A stretch of DNA of 64,000 bases from Sphingobacteriaceae bacterium (GTDB taxonomy: Bacteria; Bacteroidota; Bacteroidia; B-17B0; Aurantibacillaceae): contig NVQB01000001.1 in NCBI GenBank assembly GCA_002319075.1, positions 372,001 through 436,000 on the forward strand. The letters are read 5' to 3'. Each line of letters opens with the position of its first letter. The first letter of the stretch is position 1. Positions 15,683-23,702 of this stretch are shown here, piece after piece. Both the position numbers and the translations under genes were made by a program. A model generated the notes under the pieces. The model saw only the letters and a program-made list of their open reading frames with translations, was not told the DNA's origin and ran no database searches.

Positions 15683-16051
15683 ATGAAAAAACTATTTGTC
15701 TCGTTGGCACTCTGTGCTATAATAACTCTCAGCTCCTGTGGTGTTAACTACGCAACCATTGGTAATCATAATCTGAATAATACGCAGGTGCACCTATCTA
15801 CAAACAATTTTAAAGTAGTGGATAAAGTAGCAGGAACCGCTTACGTGCAATACATCGTATTTATTGGCGGATTAAAAAAACAACAACTTTATGAAAAGGC
15901 CTATTCAGATATGCTTGCTAAGGCCAATCTTCTAAACACCTCAAAAGCGCTGGTAAATATTTTAACGGAAGAACACTATGTGTTTATAACACCTTATTAC
16001 ATTCGCCGGACACTAACGGTAAGCGCCAATGTGATTGAGTTTACACGTTAA
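15683..16051 (+). CDS. DUF6567-like lipoprotein
   Basis: A 122-residue lipoprotein: signal MKKLFVSLALCAIITLSSC with lipobox LSSC (Cys19). The mature part NLNNTQVHLSTNNFKVVDKV, then a GGLKKQQLYEKAYSDML helix and the closing TVSANVIEFTR strand match Bacteroidota DUF6567 lipoproteins, which resemble TRL-like/DUF4156 small envelope proteins. Function unknown. A strong terminator follows (16069-16105), ending the 14.2-16.1 kb transcription unit. Confidence 0.7.
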   Translation: MKKLFVSLALCAIITLSSCGVNYATIGNHNLNNTQVHLSTNNFKVVDKVAGTAYVQYIVFIGGLKKQQLYEKAYSDMLAKANLLNTSKALVNILTEEHYVFITPYYIRRTLTVSANVIEFTR

Positions 16052-16068
16052 TATTATTTTACATAGTG

Positions 16069-16105
16069 AAGATAAGCAGGTTGGCAGCCTGCTTATCTTT
16101 TTTTT
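16069..16105 (+). terminator. Intrinsic terminator
   Basis: A perfect 12-bp stem, AAGATAAGCAGG / CCTGCTTATCTT, with a 7-base loop is followed by a T-run. It ends the plus-strand unit that finishes with the DUF6567 lipoprotein. Confidence 0.85.
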
Positions 16106-16117
16106 AAATAAGATCCG

Positions 16118-17521
16118 TTATTGTAAACTATAGGTTTCACTCTTTAGTGGAATGCAAACATCTTTATATCCTTCCGTAGTTATCCTACTTTGCAGTGCTG
16201 TTTTTGCTTCCGCTTCCCCATGAACCAGGAAGATTTTCTTTACAATGTTTTTATCCTGGCAGGAAAGATAGCGAAGGATCTCGGCATAGTCTGCATGCGC
16301 ACTTAGAGACTTGATACTCTCAATGTTAGCTTTCACGTCAAAATAATCTCCAAAAATATGAACGCGCGTTACTCCCTGCAGTAATTTACCTGCTAAAGAT
16401 GTAGGTGTACAATAACCCATTAGTAAAATGGTATTCTTCGATTGAGTGATGCTGTTGGCAATGTGGTGCTTCACGCGCCCGGCATCCGCCATCCCTGAGG
16501 CAGAAATAATCACGCAAGGTTCTTCAAGTGCGTTCAGGGCTTTTGATTCTTCCGAATCCTGTATGTAAGTTAGATTTTCAAAACCAAACGGATCGGGATC
16601 TGTTGTTATGTATGCTCTCAATTCTTCGTTAAAGCTTTCCGGGTGCTTACGCACAAGGTCTGTTGCTTTTGTTGAGAGCGGACTATCCACAAATAGTTTC
16701 ACATCGGGAAGATGTCCTTTTTTCTTGAGTTTGTCAAAAAGGTACAGGATCTCCTGCGTCCTTCCCAAACTAAAAGCCGGTATAATCAACTTACCTTTGT
16801 TATCGACACAGGTGCGTTGCAGAATTTCAAGTAACTTATCTTCAGCATCAACTAAAGGGTCGTGCAAGCGATCACCGTAGGTAGATTCGCAAATGATGTA
16901 ATCAGCTTGCGGAAAAACTGCCGGTGGTTTCAACAAAGGGTCAGAGTATCTGCCTATGTCACCTGTAAAGGCAAGCCGGGTAGTTTTTCCATTTTCGTTG
17001 GCAATCACATTTACGGTGGCGCTGCCAATGATATGGCCGTTTTCTTTAAAGCGAAAGGCGATTTCATCATTAAGATGAAAGTCGGTATCAAATGGAATTG
17101 CTTTAAACTGCTTAAGACATTTCTCTGCTTCACGAACACTATACAGGGGTTTGATTTCAGACTCGCCATTTTTCTTTCTTCGGCGGTTTATAAACCGGAT
17201 GTCACTTTCGTGAATGTGAGCACTGTCCAGTAATAATATGCCACATACATCAAAAGTTGCAGGTGTGCAATAGATCTTACCTGAAAACCCTTGTTTTACA
17301 AGGCTTGGAAGATTACCGCAATGATCAATATGCCCATGTGAAAGAATAACCGCGTCAATTTCAGCAGCGTTTACTCCCAGGTTCCTGTTCATCGCGTCGG
17401 TATCCTTTCCCATACCCTGATATAATCCGCAATCTAAGAGAATATGTTTCCCCTTTTCCGTTATAAGTAAATGTTTACTTCCTGTTACACCCTCTGTGGC
17501 GCCAATAAATTTTAATTTCAT
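16118..17521 (-). CDS. MBL-fold beta-CASP ribonuclease/hydrolase
   Basis: A 467-residue metallo-beta-lactamase fold protein of the CPSF73/RNA-specificity type. Metal ligands are in SHGHIDH (His62, His64, Asp66, His67), with FTGDIGR further on. The beta-CASP insert covers about 220-360 (FSLGRTQEILYLF, ASGMADAGRVKHH), and the RNA-specificity C-terminus has SLSAHADYAEI and FLVHGEAEAK. It is probably an RNA-processing nuclease, although such stand-alone proteins also occur in stress operons. Its ATG overlaps the patatin stop (4 bases), making it the last of a three-gene coupled operon. Confidence 0.92.
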   Translation of the reverse strand: MKLKFIGATEGVTGSKHLLITEKGKHILLDCGLYQGMGKDTDAMNRNLGVNAAEIDAVILSHGHIDHCGNLPSLVKQGFSGKIYCTPATFDVCGILLLDSAHIHESDIRFINRRRKKNGESEIKPLYSVREAEKCLKQFKAIPFDTDFHLNDEIAFRFKENGHIIGSATVNVIANENGKTTRLAFTGDIGRYSDPLLKPPAVFPQADYIICESTYGDRLHDPLVDAEDKLLEILQRTCVDNKGKLIIPAFSLGRTQEILYLFDKLKKKGHLPDVKLFVDSPLSTKATDLVRKHPESFNEELRAYITTDPDPFGFENLTYIQDSEESKALNALEEPCVIISASGMADAGRVKHHIANSITQSKNTILLMGYCTPTSLAGKLLQGVTRVHIFGDYFDVKANIESIKSLSAHADYAEILRYLSCQDKNIVKKIFLVHGEAEAKTALQSRITTEGYKDVCIPLKSETYSLQ

Positions 17522-18285
17522 TTTACGGATTTTAAATTCGACAGATCTATGTTTTTCGTCACATAATCGTAGCCGATGGTTATTAATTCTTTCGTCTTTT
17601 TCGATTCAAATAAGTGATGTGTTTTCAATGCCGGTGGTTCTATAAATACATCGCAAAAATCCATGTTTTTTAACACACTGTTGCGCATGAGCAAATGCAG
17701 TGATCTGTCAATACCATGAACAATACCCGTATGTGGATCGAATTCCGGAATTGGATTAACATGTACCCCAATTATTTTCTTTGAGGAATTTATAAAAGGT
17801 TCTACAGGCAAGTTGTTACTCAAACCCCCATCCGCATAAGGCACACCGTTTATAAAACATGGAGGGAGCAAAACTGGTATTGCGGCCGTAGCAATTAATA
17901 CCTCCAGCATATTTCCCTCGCTGACAATTTTTTGCTTACCAGTGTTGAGATCTGTAAGATTTACATAAAGCGGTTTTTTAAGTGCTTCAAAGGTTGTGCT
18001 TCTAAGATTAGCTTTCAATACCCGCGAATAATTATCAAACGATAATAAATTGTGCCAGAATCGGGAATAGTTGAGCCCGATTTCCGGTTCTTCTTTTATC
18101 AACAGCTCTTCAATTTCACTGGGATGGAATCCATCGCAAATAAAGGCTCCAATGAGGGCGCCACAACTTGTTCCGCTTATGGCACTGATGCTGATATCCT
18201 GTTCCATCAACCCTTGAATAACGCCTATTTGTGAATAGCCTCTCGTGCCGCCACCTGATAAAACAAGGTTGCAATCCATACTCAT
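17518..18285 (-). CDS. Patatin-like phospholipase
   Basis: A roughly 255-residue patatin-family lipid acyl hydrolase. It has the oxyanion loop GGGTRG (11-16), nucleophile Ser40 in GTSCG, and catalytic Asp152 in ADGG. I place the start at 18285, where ATG overlaps the dehydrogenase stop (ATGA); an earlier start at 18303 would only add six residues inside the upstream gene. No signal peptide, so it is cytoplasmic or peripheral. It sits between D-lactate dehydrogenase and the beta-CASP gene, with both junctions overlapping. Confidence 0.92.
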   Translation of the reverse strand: MSMDCNLVLSGGGTRGYSQIGVIQGLMEQDISISAISGTSCGALIGAFICDGFHPSEIEELLIKEEPEIGLNYSRFWHNLLSFDNYSRVLKANLRSTTFEALKKPLYVNLTDLNTGKQKIVSEGNMLEVLIATAAIPVLLPPCFINGVPYADGGLSNNLPVEPFINSSKKIIGVHVNPIPEFDPHTGIVHGIDRSLHLLMRNSVLKNMDFCDVFIEPPALKTHHLFESKKTKELITIGYDYVTKNIDLSNLKSVK

Positions 18286-19268
18286 AGAATTAAATTGACG
18301 CACTGTTTTTTATGTTCGAAACAATCCAGGTTATGTATGGTGGTAACCGCAATGTTCGCTAAGGCTTCCTGCGTTAAAAAAGCCTGGTGACCAGTAACGA
18401 TCACGTTGCTGAAAGTCATCAGCCTGGCAAGAACATCATCCTTTAATACTTCAGGGGAATGGTCCTGGAAAAAGAGACTTTCATCCTCATACACATCCAT
18501 TCCAAAGTAACCGATGTGTCCTGACTTCAGAGCGCTTACAACTTCGTTTGTATCTATCAGTTTTCCCCGGCTTGTATTGATTAGCATCACGCCTTGTTTC
18601 ATCATCTTTATTCTTGTTGCGTTGACGATATGTTCTGTTTCTTTTGTTAGTGGGAGATGAAGTGTGATGATATCACTCTCGCAGCATAACTTCTCAAGGC
18701 TTGTATATTCCACATTATAATTTTCTGCTAAAGAAGAATTTTTTACATTATCGAAGGCTAGCATGCGGCATCCAAAGCCGTAAAGGATGTTTGATACCAC
18801 TGAACCGATTTTTCCTGTGCCTATAATGCCTACTGTTTTTCCTTTCATATCAAAACCCACAAGACCGTTCAATGAAAAGTTTAATCGATGTGTATTGTTA
18901 TTCGCCTGAACTATTCTTCTATTGAGCGCGAGCATGAGGGTAATTGCATGTTCAGCTACCGAATAAGGTGAATAGGCCGGAACCCGGGCAACAGCGATGT
19001 TAAGATTGTGGGCTGTATTCATGTCAACATGATTGTAGCCCGCCGAGCGCAGAGTGATATACTTAACCCCAAGGCGTTGGAGCTCCATAAGATTTTCGGC
19101 TTTCAGATCGTCACTTACAAAAACCGAAATTGCTTCACAACCCTTCGCAAGGTTCACAGTTGCCTCTGTCAGGGTCTGCGGAATAAATATTAGTTCATGC
19201 TTCCCGTCATTCGCCGAAAGGAGATGCTCATTTTCAAATTCATGGATGCTATACACAGCTGTTTTCAT
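18282..19268 (-). CDS. ldhA: D-2-hydroxyacid dehydrogenase (D-lactate dehydrogenase type)
   Basis: A roughly 328-residue enzyme of the D-LDH family: N-terminal substrate half, Rossmann motif VGIIGTGKIG, active-site Arg in NTSRGKLID, and catalytic His in VTGHQAF. It reduces pyruvate to D-lactate with NADH, a typical oxygen-limitation reaction. The ATG at 19268 is preferred over the upstream TTG at 19283. First gene of the dehydrogenase-patatin-nuclease operon, behind a perfect TGTGA-N6-TCACA palindrome (19375-19390). The substrate (pyruvate versus a related 2-oxoacid) is inferred. Confidence 0.88.
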   Translation of the reverse strand: MKTAVYSIHEFENEHLLSANDGKHELIFIPQTLTEATVNLAKGCEAISVFVSDDLKAENLMELQRLGVKYITLRSAGYNHVDMNTAHNLNIAVARVPAYSPYSVAEHAITLMLALNRRIVQANNNTHRLNFSLNGLVGFDMKGKTVGIIGTGKIGSVVSNILYGFGCRMLAFDNVKNSSLAENYNVEYTSLEKLCCESDIITLHLPLTKETEHIVNATRIKMMKQGVMLINTSRGKLIDTNEVVSALKSGHIGYFGMDVYEDESLFFQDHSPEVLKDDVLARLMTFSNVIVTGHQAFLTQEALANIAVTTIHNLDCFEHKKQCVNLIL

Positions 19269-19374
19269 AGCGGAGTTATTCAACCGCAGGTAAGTTTTAG
19301 CGCCGCTTCCCTTTGGTTGAGAACAAACTTAGGCTTGTAAAGGAGCTTAGCAGCTGATATTCGTCATCTCTTGC

Positions 19375-19390
19375 TGTGAGTTTGATCACA
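19375..19390. promoter_or_regulatory. Perfect CRP-consensus palindrome upstream of ldhA
   Basis: TGTGA-GTTTGA-TCACA is an exact 5-6-5 CRP/FNR-type dyad, about 110 bp upstream of the dehydrogenase start. It is the best of eight related sites in the window. Confidence 0.6.
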
Positions 19391-19517
19391 AATAATTGAG
19401 TTGAAGGGTATTAGTTTTAGGATTTAAACAAAACACTGGCACTTATACAGCCAGCCTAATATCCGGGAGCAGTTCCTAAACCGCTCAATTTATAATGACT
19501 TTATTAATTTTGTAAAT

Positions 19518-19742
19518 ATGGAAGTACTACTGGATTACATTGGAGGTATTGAGGAAGAACTCTCATCTGCGAAAAAGGAAGAACCTGAAAAACGGACCTA
19601 TAAAAAAGATCCAGGAATTACAGAAGAGCTAACAGCACTACAACACGTTAGAAACTTTTACAAAAAGGTTAGAAATTATCACGCAGCATTAATCGAAACT
19701 AAAGCGCCGCTAATTGGAAGTAAAAATAATTACCGTACCTAA
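19518..19742 (+). CDS. Possible small charged protein, unknown
   Basis: A 74-residue, highly charged, helical reading frame (IEEELSSAKKEEPEKRTYKK, then a LQHVRNFYKKVRNY helix). A perfect -7 box TAATTTTG lies at 19505-19512, only six bases before the ATG, so the transcript would be leaderless or nearly so. Its 3' end overlaps the convergent gene ending at 19710 by 33 bp, which lowers confidence. No family recognised. Confidence 0.4.
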   Translation: MEVLLDYIGGIEEELSSAKKEEPEKRTYKKDPGITEELTALQHVRNFYKKVRNYHAALIETKAPLIGSKNNYRT

Positions 19743-20240
19743 AACTCCAACTAAAAACCCCCCTGCTCCCCAAGAGACGAGCTTTTTCCACTTTTCTTTT
19801 TTCTCTCTTTCCAAAATGGCTTGTGTTTCTTTGAGGTTTGCATTTGCAGCATTTAAATTATTTATTGTACCACTTAAGTTTTCTCTTGTACTTATTAAAA
19901 TAACACTGGCACTGTCAACTGAAGTATTCACATTTTGAATTAAAGCTTTGGTTATGGCTGTTACATCTGCCAAGGCTTTTAAGTTAAGTTGGGCGATTGA
20001 ATCGTTGTTTGCGGCAAGGCTTTCTAAATGTTTGATATTTTCTCGTGTTAACTTACTAAATTCGTCATATCGTGTTTTCTCGAACACAACAACACCACTA
20101 TCGCACAGAATTGTCAGAGAATGGTTTTTTGGAAAGGTTTGAGCCTTCTTTAAATTCTCTTTTGTAAGAATAATCACTTTCGTTTGTCCAAAACCTGAGA
20201 GCTTCGTTAAAACGAAGAGAATAATTAAAATATTTTTCAT
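19710..20240 (-). CDS. Exported coiled-coil protein with C-terminal membrane anchor, unknown
   Basis: A 176-residue protein: signal peptide (MKNILIILFVLTKLSGFGQ), a mostly helical middle rich in Asn/Ala/Leu heptads (about 60-150), a basic stretch EKKEKWKK, and a C-terminal membrane helix (about 155-173). This layout (cleaved signal, periplasmic coiled coil, terminal anchor) is unusual; it resembles small phage lysis or envelope-spacer proteins, but no phage gene is near. Its ATG overlaps the previous gene's stop (ATGA), placing it last in a small cassette with 20237-20681. Confidence 0.6.
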   Translation of the reverse strand: MKNILIILFVLTKLSGFGQTKVIILTKENLKKAQTFPKNHSLTILCDSGVVVFEKTRYDEFSKLTRENIKHLESLAANNDSIAQLNLKALADVTAITKALIQNVNTSVDSASVILISTRENLSGTINNLNAANANLKETQAILEREKKEKWKKLVSWGAGGFLVGVLGTVIIFTSN

Positions 20241-20422
20241 GGTGCAAGGCTATCTAGTTTGGCAAGGTTTGCTTTGATCAGTCCTTTTAAAGAATCAGAT
20301 TTGGATTTCACTTGCTCTGTTTTAACAAGCAACTGCTGATTAATGACTTCAACTTCAATTCCTGATTTAAAAGAGTATTTTTTAAGATCTGAAAGCACCG
20401 AATTAGCGCTGTCAATCTGCAT
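20237..20422 (-). CDS. Small coiled-coil protein, probably the 3' half of a split gene
   Basis: From the first ATG this gives 61 residues (helical, ending LIKANLAKLDSLAP). The frame is, however, open back to 20462 and reads coherent protein there (RLEFPVKRINNAK). Removing one base in the CCCC run at 20468-20471 fuses it to the membrane protein upstream. It therefore looks like the cytoplasmic coiled-coil part of one roughly 150-residue protein. Its stop overlaps the start of the following gene. Confidence 0.45.
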   Translation of the reverse strand: MQIDSANSVLSDLKKYSFKSGIEVEVINQQLLVKTEQVKSKSDSLKGLIKANLAKLDSLAP

Positions 20423-20462
20423 CTTTGCATTATTTATGCGTTTGACTGGAAATTCCAGTCTA

Positions 20463-20681
20463 TCAGACCCCTAAATTCCGATAAAAATAGAACCCTCCAA
20501 AAATCAGAGCAATGACCTTTAAAATAAACAGCGCCAGAACATAAATGCTGGGGTCTATTTTTTTGAACAAGTGGGGTCTGTCAATGTGAAATTTCCAACA
20601 TAACGCATAAAGCCCTTCTGCTTTAATGCATAAAATGGTGAACAAAAAAAGGGCTAAAGCTTGCTTCCAGGGACCAGGCAC
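20463..20681 (-). CDS. Two-helix membrane protein, probably the 5' half of a split gene
   Basis: A 72-residue protein with two hydrophobic helices (about 6-26 and 45-66) that ends abruptly after FYFYRNLGV, directly at the last helix. The downstream frame supplies a natural continuation after a one-base shift at the GGGG run (minus strand). It is either a real two-ORF cassette, a pseudogene, or a base-call error. No family recognised. Confidence 0.45.
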   Translation of the reverse strand: MPGPWKQALALFLFTILCIKAEGLYALCWKFHIDRPHLFKKIDPSIYVLALFILKVIALIFGGFYFYRNLGV

Positions 20682-20813
20682 AAAAGTGAGGGATCGATTT
20701 CATTAAGATTCTTATAGTTTTTAAAAGAGTTCGTTACTGCTTTCCGTACCAAGTTACAGCCCGCAGTATTAATTTAAAATTAATCTTTAATCTATGTTCA
20801 TAGTCAATTACCA

Positions 20814-20844
20814 TTGTAAGTATGAACTGCTTGCAGTACTTTTG
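20814..20844 (+). promoter_or_regulatory. Promoter of the LysE-Crp genes
   Basis: TTG at 20814-20816, a 20-base spacer, and TACTTTTG at 20837-20844 fit the Bacteroidota consensus (TTTG / TAnnTTTG). Transcription would begin about 40 bp before the LysE gene. Confidence 0.55.
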
Positions 20845-20889
20845 CCATTGAGATGAAAAAAAATCTCAAATTTTATCTGAAAGTGCTGC

Positions 20890-21531
20890 TTGATTTCACT
20901 ACTTCTTATATTCATTTTTTCCGGCCTGGTGAGTTTTTTAGGGTCTCTACAACTGGGTCCTGTAAATCTGTTTGTTATTAATTCAGTAGTATATCAAAGC
21001 AAAAGAACGGCTTATTGTGTTGCCATTGGCGGATGTATCCCTGAGTTCATTTACTGCGGTTTAGCCGTATTTGCAAATAGTTATTTACTGGAACATAAAT
21101 CGTTGATTTTTTTACTAAAAATTGTTTTCATAATCATGCTGATACTGGTTGGTTTTATTTTTTATTTCAAAAAACAATCACCCATTGCACTTCAAAACGA
21201 AACGAGTTCAACTGAACAAGCCATACAAGCTATCTTTAAAGGCTTTTCACTGGCAGTTTTAAATCCTCAGTTATTACCATTCTGGGTATTCATTCAAATC
21301 TATTTTAATTCAATCCCATTTCTTCAAATTAAATCCAACTTCGAAAAATTTTCGTACATCTTAGGCTCAGGAGTTGGAGCGTTTATGCTCCTGGCATTTT
21401 TTATACACATTGTAAATAAATACAGGGAAAAAGTTTTAAAATACATGCACAACGACTACTACTTTAAAGCATTATCTTTATTGTTTTTTGCATTGGCAGG
21501 ACATCAAATTTGGATGCTGATTAATTCGTGA
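20890..21531 (+). CDS. LysE family exporter
   Basis: A 213-residue inner-membrane protein with six hydrophobic helices and the LysE/RhtB family start: FLGSLQLGPVNLFVINSVV in helix 1 and GGCIPEFIYCGLAV in helix 2. It exports amino acids or related small molecules. No ATG precedes the first helix in frame: a stop lies at 20878-20880, so TTG at 20890 is the only reasonable start. The Crp/Fnr regulator begins 12 bp after its stop. Confidence 0.85.
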   Translation: MISLLLIFIFSGLVSFLGSLQLGPVNLFVINSVVYQSKRTAYCVAIGGCIPEFIYCGLAVFANSYLLEHKSLIFLLKIVFIIMLILVGFIFYFKKQSPIALQNETSSTEQAIQAIFKGFSLAVLNPQLLPFWVFIQIYFNSIPFLQIKSNFEKFSYILGSGVGAFMLLAFFIHIVNKYREKVLKYMHNDYYFKALSLLFFALAGHQIWMLINS

Positions 21532-21543
21532 TTTTTTTATAAA

Positions 21544-22218
21544 ATGACTCAAGACAATAAATATTGGTATTTACGGAATCACAAGCTCTTTGATCAACTT
21601 AACTCAAAGGAAATTGAAAGCTTATGCATTGTGTCTAATATGAAAAATGCAGAAAAAAATGATGTTATTTATTTTTCGGAATCTGAAGTAAAAAAAATAT
21701 TTATTTTAAAGGTTGGAACAGTAAAAATTTGTCGGGAAGATCAATCTGGTAAAGAAATAATTACGGAAATGCTAACAGAAGGTGATATTTTCGGGCATCT
21801 GAATAGTACTGGAACCAGTCATGAATACGCCAAAGTACTAAGCGATCAGGTAAAACTCTGCTTTTTTGAAATGCCTAATTTCCTCAATGTCTTACAAAAT
21901 AACCCGACGCTTTCTTTAAAATATGCCAACGCAGTGAATGAAAAATTACTCACTTTTCAGCAAAAATATGAAGATTTGGTTTTTAAAGATGTGAATACAA
22001 GAGTGCTTGATTTTTTTAAAGTATACGCCAAACATCACGGGAAAAGCAATGGCACCTCCATCGAAATGGAAATGCTTTTAAATCATCAGGACATTGCTGA
22101 CTATACGGCTTCATCACGGCAATCTGTTACTACAATAATAAACAGGCTGGTTGAAAAAGGTAAACTTGTATATGAAGGCCGAAAAAAAGTGATTATTCCC
22201 AATATAAAAGAACTCTAA
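21544..22218 (+). CDS. Crp/Fnr family transcriptional regulator
   Basis: A 224-residue regulator with a cyclic-nucleotide-binding-like beta-barrel (about 15-120), a long dimer helix (about 125-150) and a winged helix with recognition segment QDIADYTASSRQSVTTIINRL (about 180-200). The cAMP-contact PFGExxL-type loop is not conserved (GDIFGHLN instead), and no Cys cluster for an FeS centre is visible, so the ligand is unknown. It follows the LysE gene by 12 bp and probably controls the local unit. Whether it reads the palindromes at 0.5-19.4 kb is open. Confidence 0.9.
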   Translation: MTQDNKYWYLRNHKLFDQLNSKEIESLCIVSNMKNAEKNDVIYFSESEVKKIFILKVGTVKICREDQSGKEIITEMLTEGDIFGHLNSTGTSHEYAKVLSDQVKLCFFEMPNFLNVLQNNPTLSLKYANAVNEKLLTFQQKYEDLVFKDVNTRVLDFFKVYAKHHGKSNGTSIEMEMLLNHQDIADYTASSRQSVTTIINRLVEKGKLVYEGRKKVIIPNIKEL

Positions 22219-22560
22219 CTGTCTTTTAAACGACATTTTCATTTAACGACTTACAGTAGTTTAGCATACAAATCTGAAGTATGCCGGGTAGTGTAATTAT
22301 TTTAACTCTTTGTTTGCAATTTACAGTTGGTGAAAAGAAGGAAAATGAAAAAATTCCTGATACGAATTCCGATACAAGTATTGCAATTCTGAATGCTCAT
22401 TCTGATTTCTCAAGTAATGCTCATACCGCTTCAGGTTGCATTCATTTACATTCAAAAAATGGCACAAAAAACCTTGTACCTGAGGGGTCTGAACAGGAGA
22501 GTGTGGTAGATTTAACGGTGTGTTTTTCACGATGCTCCAATTAAGCTTTACATTTTAATC
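22219..22560. other. Gene-free stretch
   Basis: Between the Crp/Fnr gene and the YHS gene. One 87-codon frame runs through it (22281-22544), but its composition is not protein-like and it has no recognisable domain. A hydrophobic piece in another frame is interrupted by stops. I see no convincing gene; decayed coding sequence is possible. Confidence 0.4.
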
Positions 22561-23031
22561 ATGAAAAAAATATTCTTCTTTTTTACTCTTGTTATCCATA
22601 ATTTGATTGTTGCCCAGACTTTAAGCACGGAAGTAAGATTACGGGTAAAAAATTTCAATACTGATAAATCAGGCATTGCACTTCAGGGCTATGATCCGGT
22701 TAATTATTTTTTAGGTACCGCCAAAACAGGTTCAAGTGCCTATTCTTATAACTATAACGGAATAACCTACCGCTTTGTTTCAGAAAAAAACATGGCCTTA
22801 TTTAAAGCTTCTCCCGCAAAATTTGAACCTGTGTATGGCGGCTGGTGCGCTTATGCTATGGGGGCTACAGGCGAAAAAGTGGAAGTAGATCCTGAAACAT
22901 ATAAGATAATAGACGGCAAATTATATTTATTTTACAATGCCTTTTTTAATAACACTTTACCAAAGTGGAATAAGGACGAGAAAAACTTAACTAAAAAAGC
23001 CAACGAAAATTGGCTGAAATTAAATAAGTAA
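22561..23031 (+). CDS. Secreted YHS-domain protein
   Basis: A 156-residue protein with a signal peptide (MKKIFFFFTLVIHNLIVAQ) and one YHS-like domain: IALQGYDPVNYF at about 40-51, ITYRFVSEKNMALFKASPAKFEPVYGGWCAYA following, and an LYLFYN strand. YHS domains bind metals or oxyanions through Tyr/His/Ser-type patterns; this periplasmic form with GGWCAYA is common in Bacteroidota and Proteobacteria, of unknown substrate. The next gene (DoxX) starts two bases after its stop. Confidence 0.88.
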   Translation: MKKIFFFFTLVIHNLIVAQTLSTEVRLRVKNFNTDKSGIALQGYDPVNYFLGTAKTGSSAYSYNYNGITYRFVSEKNMALFKASPAKFEPVYGGWCAYAMGATGEKVEVDPETYKIIDGKLYLFYNAFFNNTLPKWNKDEKNLTKKANENWLKLNK

Positions 23032-23032
23032 T

Positions 23033-23437
23033 ATGACTAAAAGCACAAAAATTATTTCCTGGATCTCAGCATTGGTAGCTTCGATAATAATGCTCCAAAC
23101 GCTCTATTTTAAATTTAGCGCGGCTCCTGAAAGCGTTTATATTTTCACGCAACTCGGATTAGAACCTTATGGAAGAATTGGTGTTGGTGTTGCAGAATTA
23201 ATTGCTGCCATTTTATTACTCATTCCTTCCGTTAGATTTTCAGGTGCTTTGATGGGTATAGGCTTAATGACAGGGGCTTTAATAGGACATATGACTAAAC
23301 TGGGCATTGAGGTTATGGGTGATGGCGGTTATTTGTTCGCTCTTTGTCTTATTGTTTTACTGGCTTGTTTGTTGTGTTTCTTTTTAGAAAGAAAACAGGT
23401 ATTACCATTCCTAAAACGTGTATTTAGTTTCAGGTAG
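23033..23437 (+). CDS. DoxX-like four-helix membrane protein
   Basis: A 134-residue protein with four hydrophobic helices and the DoxX features FKFSAAPES in the first loop and GVAELIAAILLLIPSVRFSGALMGIGLMTGA in helices 2-3. DoxX-family proteins are inner-membrane subunits linked to quinone or thiol redox chemistry. It is coupled to the YHS protein gene (one base between stop and start), so the two probably act together. Confidence 0.8.
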   Translation: MTKSTKIISWISALVASIIMLQTLYFKFSAAPESVYIFTQLGLEPYGRIGVGVAELIAAILLLIPSVRFSGALMGIGLMTGALIGHMTKLGIEVMGDGGYLFALCLIVLLACLLCFFLERKQVLPFLKRVFSFR

Positions 23438-23702
23438 AAACACAAAAAATTTTACCACTTCCGTTTTCGTTTTTGATAGCGCTTTTCGTTTTGGTTTTAA
23501 GAAAAAAAAGGTGAAATACAAAAACCGCCACTACCCTATGAAAGGGTTAATTTTATTTCCCGTCAGATTGTAAGTAGTAGCCATTAGTCTATCATTTATC
23601 TTGATTAGAAACATACGATCCGCCTCTAGAGTCTAACTAGTGGTCTCAAGAGCTTATAACTGAAAAACAGGCTTCATGGCAATTTGCTCTGCTGCCAATA
23701 AA

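Noticed and set aside
19710-20681. Prophage lysis cassette
   Set aside because: The signal-coiled coil-anchor layout is suggestive, but no endolysin, holin, tail or integrase gene is near.
22281-22544. Open frame of 87 codons on the plus strand
   Set aside because: Ser/Asn/His-rich composition unlike the neighbours, no recognisable domain, and a competing hydrophobic frame broken by stops; treated as gene-free.
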